Assembly (NCBI GenBank): GCA_002011395.1
Contig: MTNG01000035.1
Location: 9,318-19,482 of the forward strand
Reading direction: 5' to 3'
From: Candidatus Aciduliprofundum sp. JdFR-45
GTDB taxonomy: Archaea; Thermoplasmatota; Thermoplasmata; Thermoplasmatales; JdFR-45
DNA: 10,165 nucleotides
The position numbers and the translations under genes are program-made. Of the stretch, positions 6,401 to 10,165 are shown one piece after another (the first letter of the stretch is position 1; each line of letters begins with the position of its first letter). The notes beneath the pieces were generated by a model. It saw only the letters and a list, made by a program, of their open reading frames with translations, did no database searches and was not told where the DNA came from.

Positions 6401-6540
6401 AGAGGGCCATAGAGGAATACAGGGACTACATCGCGGGAGAGGTGCAGGCGAGGAGCATGGCGGAGGGTCCGGTGAACGGCGAGGAGAGGGAATGGACCGT
6501 GGAGGGGATGCGCCTCAGGGTGTGGGTTCGTCCCCTGTGA
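3430..6540 (+). CDS. ileS: Isoleucyl-tRNA synthetase
   Basis: Cytoplasmic class I synthetase that charges tRNA-Ile with isoleucine and hydrolyses mischarged valine. At 1036 aa it is full length for an archaeal IleRS. In order: the Rossmann half with HIGH at 59-62, and a Cys pair C187/C190 (CPRCGTP). The CP1 editing domain has WTTTPWTLPSN (227-237) and GTGIVHIAPAFGAEDHD (315-331). A second Cys pair is C390/C393 (CWRCDTP) and a third C503/C506 (CPECGEP), followed by the catalytic DVWFDSGSAPFAQW. KMSKS is at 593-597, and the anticodon-binding helical domain includes NWYLRRSRRRFW. The last 200 residues are the extended C-terminal region of the archaeal/eukaryotic IleRS type. All signature motifs are intact. 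The ATG at 3430 is fixed by GGAGGT 6 nt upstream. It is divergent from the HAD gene and likely monocistronic, because the next gene has its own promoter. Confidence 0.98.
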   Translation: MASKPFEDVPGTLRLPELEKEILQFWERERIFERVREDRRGGKIFRFVEGPPTANGMPHIGHALTRAMKDLFLRYMSLQGYRVSPWIGGWDCHGLPVEIEVEKALGLKTKKDIERFGVKKFNRMCRESVFRYKDEWIKMSTRIGFWLDYDNSYITMEDRYIESVWWALKRIYERGLLVKDYKVVPYCPRCGTPLSSHEVALGYREAEDPSIYVRFKIRDEDAYFLVWTTTPWTLPSNVLLAVGRDIDYVLAEKDGERYYLAKARLSEALPGAKVLREMKGEELIGKRYEQLIPFVEVPENALRVVHGDFVSTEEGTGIVHIAPAFGAEDHDLCRAEGVAVVKPVDEEGKFTETPWKGMFVKDADPHIITWLRENGKLVRAGTVTHTYPFCWRCDTPLLYYALDTWFIKMTEVRDSLLKNNEGINWKPAHLKHGRFGNFLEDVKDWALSRNRYWGTPLPLWTCPKGHVYIPDGKDDLLRRAGFEGEVEDFELHRPWVDELSIPCPECGEPMKREPYLIDVWFDSGSAPFAQWHYPYENEEEFRKHFPVDFICEAIDQTRGWFYTLLAISTLLFDQPAYLNVLTLGLVLDEKGEKMSKSRGNVVDPMEIMESVGADALRVYFYSTPPWKDRRVSAHLVEDYARRTLGTLWNVYYFFVNNANLDGFNVEHLTTPKSVLDRWLISRLNSTIVEVRRGLDSFEPHLSMRAIEAFIEDLSNWYLRRSRRRFWREGMDEDKRSAYSALYTALSEMCKILAPFAPFFAEKMYQNLVRRMGGRDSVHLDFYPEPDVEAIDRTLEERMNIAIRIAEAGRRARQEANVKLRQPLRKVTVVCSPAQRAAVEEFEEIIKDELNVKAIEFLDSAEEIMEVRVTPNFKSLGPRYRKEARAVAEAIARADPRRLAEELREKSVANVEGYEIREEDVSIVQVPPEHVTAAVIEDMGISVYLDTEITDDLRLEGLMRDVVRRIQTMRKEMDLKFDQPIEVGYEADGDLKRAIEEYRDYIAGEVQARSMAEGPVNGEEREWTVEGMRLRVWVRPL

Positions 6541-6550
6541 CCCTCACAAA

Positions 6551-6560
6551 CTTTATTAAC
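6551..6560 (+). promoter_or_regulatory. TATA box for leaderless small GTPase gene
   Basis: CTTTATTAAC lies in the 42-nt gap after ileS, with its centre about 27 nt before the ATG at 6583. The nucleotides before that ATG (TTTCTGT) contain no Shine-Dalgarno sequence, so a leaderless mRNA starting at or near the start codon is the simplest reading. It implies transcription independent of ileS. Confidence 0.65.
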
Positions 6561-6582
6561 GTACTCGCCCATCTGTTTCTGT

Positions 6583-7095
6583 ATGGAGTACAAGTTCAAG
6601 GTGAACATCGTCGGCGATGAGGGGGTGGGGAAGACATCCCTCATATCACGGTTCGTTTACGATGTTTTCAGCGATAAGTACATCCAGACGATAGGCACCA
6701 ACGTGCACAAAAAGGAGGTTCGGGTGGGCGCCAGACGGGTGACCCTCATGCTGTGGGACATCATGGGGAGCCACGAGTTCCGCGAGGTTCTGAGCCAGTC
6801 GTACTTTTACGGGGCGTCGGCTCTGATATGCGTTGCGGACTGGACGCGACAACAGACGCTTGAGAGCGTGCCCGAATGGGTTCGCGTCGCGGAGGAGGTC
6901 GTGAAAGTTCGCCTCCCCAAGGTTCTCCTCGTCAACAAGGCCGACCTGAGGGACGAGCGGGCTTACACCGCCCGTGAGGTCGCAGAGGTGGCGAAGGAGA
7001 TAGGTGCACGATATTACTACTTCACGAGCGCAAAAACAGGGGAGAGCGTTGAGGCGGCCTTTGGAAAGATGGCCACCATGCTGACAAAGGATTGA
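6583..7095 (+). CDS. Rab/Ras-like small GTPase with atypical switch II
   Basis: A 170-aa small G protein, about the size of a bare Ras-family G domain. All nucleotide-binding motifs are present: P-loop GDEGVGKT (11-18), switch I Thr36 in YIQTIGT, Mg-binding Asp59 and Gly62 in WDIMG, NKAD (118-121) and SAK (149-151). Switch II reads GSHEF where Ras/Rab proteins have GQExF or GQExY. The residue at the catalytic Gln61 position is therefore Ser63, which predicts slow intrinsic GTP hydrolysis or a partner that supplies catalysis. There is no C-terminal Cys motif for lipid attachment and no membrane segment, so it should be cytoplasmic. No GAP or roadblock/MglB-like partner lies in the window. Its pathway is unknown; archaeal members are mostly uncharacterised. 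It is expressed from its own leaderless promoter. Confidence 0.92.
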   Translation: MEYKFKVNIVGDEGVGKTSLISRFVYDVFSDKYIQTIGTNVHKKEVRVGARRVTLMLWDIMGSHEFREVLSQSYFYGASALICVADWTRQQTLESVPEWVRVAEEVVKVRLPKVLLVNKADLRDERAYTAREVAEVAKEIGARYYYFTSAKTGESVEAAFGKMATMLTKD

Positions 7096-7195
7096 CACCG
7101 TCTACGCGCAATGCACACCGTTTTCACCGCCCCATGGGACAACTCCGGCCAGCAATCTTTTTATACGGTGTGCGGATGAATGCACAGAGGTGTGC
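7095..7195 (+). promoter_or_regulatory. Promoter of disulfide oxidoreductase gene with repeated ACACCGT/GGTGTGC boxes
   Basis: The TATA box CTTTTTATAC (7157-7166) and Shine-Dalgarno AGAGGTG (7186-7192, 6 nt before the ATG) serve the downstream gene. A 9-bp inverted repeat surrounds the TATA region: GCACACCGT (7113-7121) and ACGGTGTGC (7165-7173). The ACACCGT core occurs again at 7095-7101, and GGTGTGC again at 7189-7195, over the expected transcription start and Shine-Dalgarno site. AATGCACA is also duplicated (7110-7117, 7179-7186). The pattern looks like binding sites for a regulator, with two boxes placed so that binding could block initiation. The promoter call is firm; the operator call is inference. 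Confidence 0.6.
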
Positions 7196-7198
7196 TGA

Positions 7199-7867
7199 AT
7201 GCCGCTGCTCAAGGAGTCGGATCGGAAAACGCTGAAAGAGGAATTTGAGAAGACGCTTAAGGGCGATGTGAAACTCGTCGTATTCACGTCCGGCGCATCC
7301 GCCTGCAGGTACTGCAGGGAGACGGTCATGATATGCGAGGAGATCGCGGAGTTGAGCGATAAGATAACGGTGGAGAAGTACGATATCTCCACCGACGCGG
7401 AGGCCGCCAGAGAGTGGGGTGTGGAAAACGCTCCCACTATACTCGTGATGGCGGGGGACGGCACCTACAGAGGGAGGATAAGGTTCACCGGCATCCCATC
7501 GGGCTACGAGTTCATAAGCCTCGTGGAGGACATAAAGATGGTCTCCTCGCGGGATCCCGGTCTCAAACCGTCCACCGTGGAGGCGCTCAAGGAAATAGAG
7601 GTCCCGATACACATCCGCGTCTTCGTGACCCCCACATGCCCCTACTGCCCCCGCGCCGTTACCATGGCTCACAAATTCGCCATGGCCAGCGAGAGGATAA
7701 CGGGCGAGATGGTGGAGGCCATAGAGTTCCCCGAGATGGCCAATAGGTGGAACGTCATGAGCGTTCCCCACGTGGTGATAAACGAGGACGTGCAGTTCGT
7801 GGGGGCACTCCCCGAGGAGGAGTACCTGAAAGAGGTTCTCAAGGCGGCAACGGCTTCTCGCCCGTGA
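7199..7867 (+). CDS. Protein disulfide oxidoreductase (two thioredoxin-fold units)
   Basis: The 222-aa protein matches the size and layout of the PDO family of hyperthermophiles, such as the 226-aa Pyrococcus furiosus enzyme. These cytoplasmic enzymes form, reduce and shuffle disulfide bonds. Two tandem thioredoxin folds are visible. Unit 1 has the active site C36-R-Y-C39 and cis-proline Pro79 (ENAPTI). Unit 2 has C147-P-Y-C150, the common CPYC of this family, and cis-proline Pro190 (MSVPHV). There is no signal peptide, in line with an intracellular role. Unit 1 lacks the Pro of CPYC, which usually shifts redox potential and leaves unit 2 as the main oxidoreductase site. The ATG at 7199 has AGAGGTG 6 nt upstream and a TATA box about 37 nt upstream. 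Its 3' end overlaps the convergent tsaC gene by 29 nt. It may be annotated elsewhere as glutaredoxin-like. Confidence 0.94.
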   Translation: MPLLKESDRKTLKEEFEKTLKGDVKLVVFTSGASACRYCRETVMICEEIAELSDKITVEKYDISTDAEAAREWGVENAPTILVMAGDGTYRGRIRFTGIPSGYEFISLVEDIKMVSSRDPGLKPSTVEALKEIEVPIHIRVFVTPTCPYCPRAVTMAHKFAMASERITGEMVEAIEFPEMANRWNVMSVPHVVINEDVQFVGALPEEEYLKEVLKAATASRP

Positions 7868-8480
7868 CCCTCGCGATGTCCTTCTGGCTGACCGCTCCCT
7901 CCCTTATCATTTTCACCCCGTCCGTCAGGTCCACGACGGTGGACGCTTTCCCTGTTCCGTACACCCCTCCATCCATTATCAGGTCCACAGTGCCGTAGAA
8001 CTGCTTTATCACCCTGTATCCCAGCGTGGTCGGCTCCTCGCCAGAGGGGTTGGCGCTGGTGGACGCAAGGGGGCGACCCAGCGCCATGCAGATGTCCAGA
8101 ACCAGTTTGCATCCGGGGACCCTCACGCCCACCTTTCCGTCGCGGGTTAGGTATTCGGGAACGGACGGCGAGGCGGGAAGCACTATTGTGAGAGGTCCAG
8201 GCCAGAAGGCCCTTATAAGCGCTTCTGCCGCCGGCGGGACATCGCTGAACAGCGTCATGGCCTGGGAAATGCTCGCGAGGACCGGCAGGGGCTTGTCAGG
8301 ACTTCTCCCTTTGACTTCATAGATTCTGCGGACGCCTCCCTCGCAGTCCATGGGGGTCACTATCCCATAAACGGTGTCCGTGGGGAGTATGGCCAGCAAG
8401 CATTTATCCAGCATAACTTTCGCGCGCAGCGTCTCCTCAGGCCTTGGCCTGTCAGGGTCAACGGGTATGATGAGCGTCAC
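7839..8480 (-). CDS. tsaC: L-threonylcarbamoyladenylate synthase (YrdC/Sua5 family)
   Basis: Makes threonylcarbamoyl-AMP from threonine, bicarbonate and ATP, the first step of t6A37 modification of tRNAs that read ANN codons. KEOPS with Kae1 completes this in archaea. At 213 aa it is a YrdC domain without the extra Sua5 C-terminal domain, so it resembles TsaC in length. Family signatures in order are LPTDTVYGI, YEVKGRSPDKPLPVL, WPGPLTIVLP, VGVRVPG, RPLASTSANPSGEEPTT, and STVVDL with GVKMIREGAV. The start is GTG at 8480, whose GTGA overlaps the stop codon of reverse gyrase by 4 nt. A GGGGGGTGA just upstream can serve as Shine-Dalgarno. It is therefore probably translated from the reverse gyrase mRNA by coupling. 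Its stop end overlaps the oxidoreductase gene on the other strand. Confidence 0.95.
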   Translation of the reverse strand: MTLIIPVDPDRPRPEETLRAKVMLDKCLLAILPTDTVYGIVTPMDCEGGVRRIYEVKGRSPDKPLPVLASISQAMTLFSDVPPAAEALIRAFWPGPLTIVLPASPSVPEYLTRDGKVGVRVPGCKLVLDICMALGRPLASTSANPSGEEPTTLGYRVIKQFYGTVDLIMDGGVYGTGKASTVVDLTDGVKMIREGAVSQKDIARVTGEKPLPP

Positions 8481-10165
8481 GGTTCACCCCCCTTTATCTC
8501 CATGACCTCCGCGTAAATCTCACCCAGAACGTCGTTCATGGACACCTCACCCCTTTCCACCATAGCCATCCTCTCCTCCAGCGCTCTTGTCGTCTCCTCC
8601 GACACGAACTTCCCGTAGTTCCTCACCAGATACCTGTGCACCTTCACGCCGAGGGGCGTGGGAAGGACATATCCCTTTCGGGTGTACACGTACTTCCTCT
8701 GGAAGAGTTTACCCACTATAACCGCGTAGGTGCTCGGCCTGCCTATTCCCCTCTCCTTCATCGTGGAGATGAGCGTTGCCTGCGTGTGCGGCGCTGCCTT
8801 TCTCCGCCTGACCTTCTCCGCCCGTGCCCTCATCCCCGGACGGAGAGGGGGTTTGATGGCGACCCACTCGGGGTATATATCCAAGAAACCACCGTGCGCC
8901 TCCACGATTCTCTCCTCGGTCCCTGCGTTCAGACGGACAAACTGTTTAACACCTTCCGCAGGGATGTACTGGGATGCCATGAAGCGTCTGAATATGAAGT
9001 CGTATAGATTTATGTGCGACTCATCCATCCCCGAGACGATGCCCTCCTTCATGTAGCCGTACAGCTCTCCCGCGTCCACAGGTCTCGTTGGACGGATGCA
9101 CTCGTGGGCGCCGCCCGTGCCCCATCTGCGAGGCATGAACCTCTCGCCGAGATACGCGCGGGCCACGTTGAAACCGGCATCGCTCACCCTCGTGCTGTCC
9201 GTCCTGTGATACGTTATGAGGCCGGCCTCAAACAGCTCCTGGGCGAGTTTCATGGTCTCCGTGACGCCCAGCCCCAGGCGTCTGAACGCCTCCTGAAGCA
9301 TGGTGTCCGTCGTGTGGGGCGGTGGCGGGTTTATCTGCACACTCTCCTCCTTCACCTCCTCCACAACCACCTCATCCACCGCCTCGTTCAGCGTGAGGTC
9401 CCATTCCCTCACAACGGAGACCTCAACGGTCTCCCTGCTTTCCCTATCTCTCTCTATCACCCATCCGAGCACGGGCGTCTGCGCGCGTCCGGCGGAGAGA
9501 TTCCTGTTGCCGAACCTCTCCCAGAGCCGTCTGGAGAGTTCAAACCCGAGCCACCTGTCCTCTATCCTCCTGACCATCTGCGCCTCCACGAGTTTCTCCT
9601 CAATACCCCTCGGCGAGTTTATGGCGTCAAGGATCGCCCGGGGCGTGACCTCGTGGAACTCCACCCTGTGTATGCGCACCCCGTAGCCGCGGAGGAGGTT
9701 CCCCACGTCCCACGCGATCTTCTCCCCCTCGGAGTCCGGGTCCGTGCCTATGAGGACCGTTTCCGTCTCGTAGGCGATGCGGCGCAGAACGTCTATCTGC
9801 CCGCTGGCCCTGTAGACGTCTGCGGATGAGCATCGCGGGCACACAGTGCCTTCAGTGAACTGGTGTCCACACGCCCGGCATCGCCTGATGTAGGAGTACA
9901 CCGGGTGAAAACCCCTTCCGACCTCAACCCCGTGGAAGCCCCGGTCGGTCACGAGGTCCACCAGGTGTCCGAGCGTCGGCACGATTATGACAACCTTCCC
10001 ACCTATGGATATCTCGTATACGAGCGCATCTCCGAATCTCCTCACGCTCGGCCGTCCGAAGAACCTCGCGATCTGCCGCGCCTTGTTCGGGCTCTCAATG
10101 ACCAGGAGAAGCGGCTCCAGGACCTCCCTCTCCTCCATGGCCCCAGCCAGTCTCTCCCTGTCCCT
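8477..10165 (-). CDS. rgy: Reverse gyrase, C-terminal topoisomerase half (5' end beyond window)
   Basis: Reverse gyrase introduces positive supercoils with ATP and occurs in essentially all hyperthermophiles. The visible 562 residues are the type IA topoisomerase half. Numbering from Met at 10138, TOPRIM begins LLVIESPNKARQIARFFG (Glu15), a C4 zinc finger (C87, C90, C100, C103) interrupts TOPRIM, and GTDPDSEGEKIAWD holds Asp133 and Asp135. Then come FHEVTPRAI, RRIEDRWLGFELS, GNRNLSAGRAQTPVLGW and the catalytic Tyr310 in LITYHRTDSTRVSDAG, and it ends at the topoisomerase C terminus. The zinc finger inside TOPRIM and the exact motif wording fit reverse gyrase rather than ordinary TopA. The frame stays open for nine codons to the window edge (RDRERLAGA), so Met at 10138 is probably internal. 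The helicase half should lie beyond the edge, although a split gene, as in Nanoarchaeum, cannot be excluded. It is followed by tsaC with a 4-nt overlap. Confidence 0.93.
   Translation of the reverse strand, partial: RDRERLAGAMEEREVLEPLLLVIESPNKARQIARFFGRPSVRRFGDALVYEISIGGKVVIIVPTLGHLVDLVTDRGFHGVEVGRGFHPVYSYIRRCRACGHQFTEGTVCPRCSSADVYRASGQIDVLRRIAYETETVLIGTDPDSEGEKIAWDVGNLLRGYGVRIHRVEFHEVTPRAILDAINSPRGIEEKLVEAQMVRRIEDRWLGFELSRRLWERFGNRNLSAGRAQTPVLGWVIERDRESRETVEVSVVREWDLTLNEAVDEVVVEEVKEESVQINPPPPHTTDTMLQEAFRRLGLGVTETMKLAQELFEAGLITYHRTDSTRVSDAGFNVARAYLGERFMPRRWGTGGAHECIRPTRPVDAGELYGYMKEGIVSGMDESHINLYDFIFRRFMASQYIPAEGVKQFVRLNAGTEERIVEAHGGFLDIYPEWVAIKPPLRPGMRARAEKVRRRKAAPHTQATLISTMKERGIGRPSTYAVIVGKLFQRKYVYTRKGYVLPTPLGVKVHRYLVRNYGKFVSEETTRALEERMAMVERGEVSMNDVLGEIYAEVMEIKGGEP

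Noticed and set aside
8477..10138. Ordinary 553-aa DNA topoisomerase I starting at the ATG at 10138
   Set aside because: The motifs and the zinc finger within TOPRIM are those of reverse gyrase, and the frame remains open to the window edge, so the ATG is most likely internal.
1..10165. Insertion sequences, inteins, toxin-antitoxin or phage genes
   Set aside because: No transposase, terminal inverted repeats, intein splicing blocks, small toxin-like pairs or phage proteins were seen; apart from the CRISPR array the window is ordinary chromosomal genes.

Overview
The window is archaeal chromosomal DNA, most likely from a hyperthermophilic or strongly thermophilic, euryarchaeal-type organism. 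The evidence is a reverse gyrase fragment at the right edge, a two-unit hyperthermophile-type protein disulfide oxidoreductase, TATA/BRE promoters with several leaderless starts, a tRNA with encoded CCA, frequent AGG, ATA and GAG codons, and a CRISPR repeat whose ends resemble those I recall from Archaeoglobus and methanogens. I cannot name the genus. A small Rab/Ras-like GTPase in a GC-rich thermophile is a lineage hint only.

Layout. Positions 1-63 are AT-rich and look like the leader-proximal end of a CRISPR locus. Positions 64-641 are a CRISPR array of nine identical 30-nt repeats and eight spacers; no cas gene is in view. After a 139-nt gap comes a divergent pair: a four-helix membrane protein (minus strand) and a nitrilase-superfamily amidohydrolase (plus strand) whose usual catalytic Lys is Arg. 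A CAU-anticodon tRNA follows, and its 3' end overlaps the stop end of an antisense HAD-superfamily gene. That gene is divergent from ileS (isoleucyl-tRNA synthetase, 1036 aa), which fills the middle of the window. Next, on the plus strand, are a leaderless small GTPase gene and the protein disulfide oxidoreductase gene. The latter converges on, and overlaps by 29 nt, a minus-strand pair: tsaC/sua5 (threonylcarbamoyl-AMP synthase) and the topoisomerase half of reverse gyrase, joined by a 4-nt overlap. Reverse gyrase runs off the right edge.

How the genes fit together. The tRNA(CAU), IleRS and TsaC all belong to decoding of ANN codons: TsaC starts the t6A37 modification that a CAU tRNA carries, and IleRS would charge this tRNA if it is the Ile2 isoacceptor. 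The tRNA and ileS promoters match at 18 of 20 positions, which suggests parallel expression. Reverse gyrase (positive DNA supercoiling) and the disulfide oxidoreductase (intracellular disulfides) are high-temperature adaptations.

I found no clearly new multi-gene system. The best leads are the near-identical tRNA and ileS promoters, a family of small promoter-region repeats upstream of the disulfide oxidoreductase, three enzymes with changed catalytic residues (nitrilase Lys to Arg, HAD second Asp to Thr, GTPase Gln61 equivalent to Ser), and the reverse gyrase-tsaC coupling.
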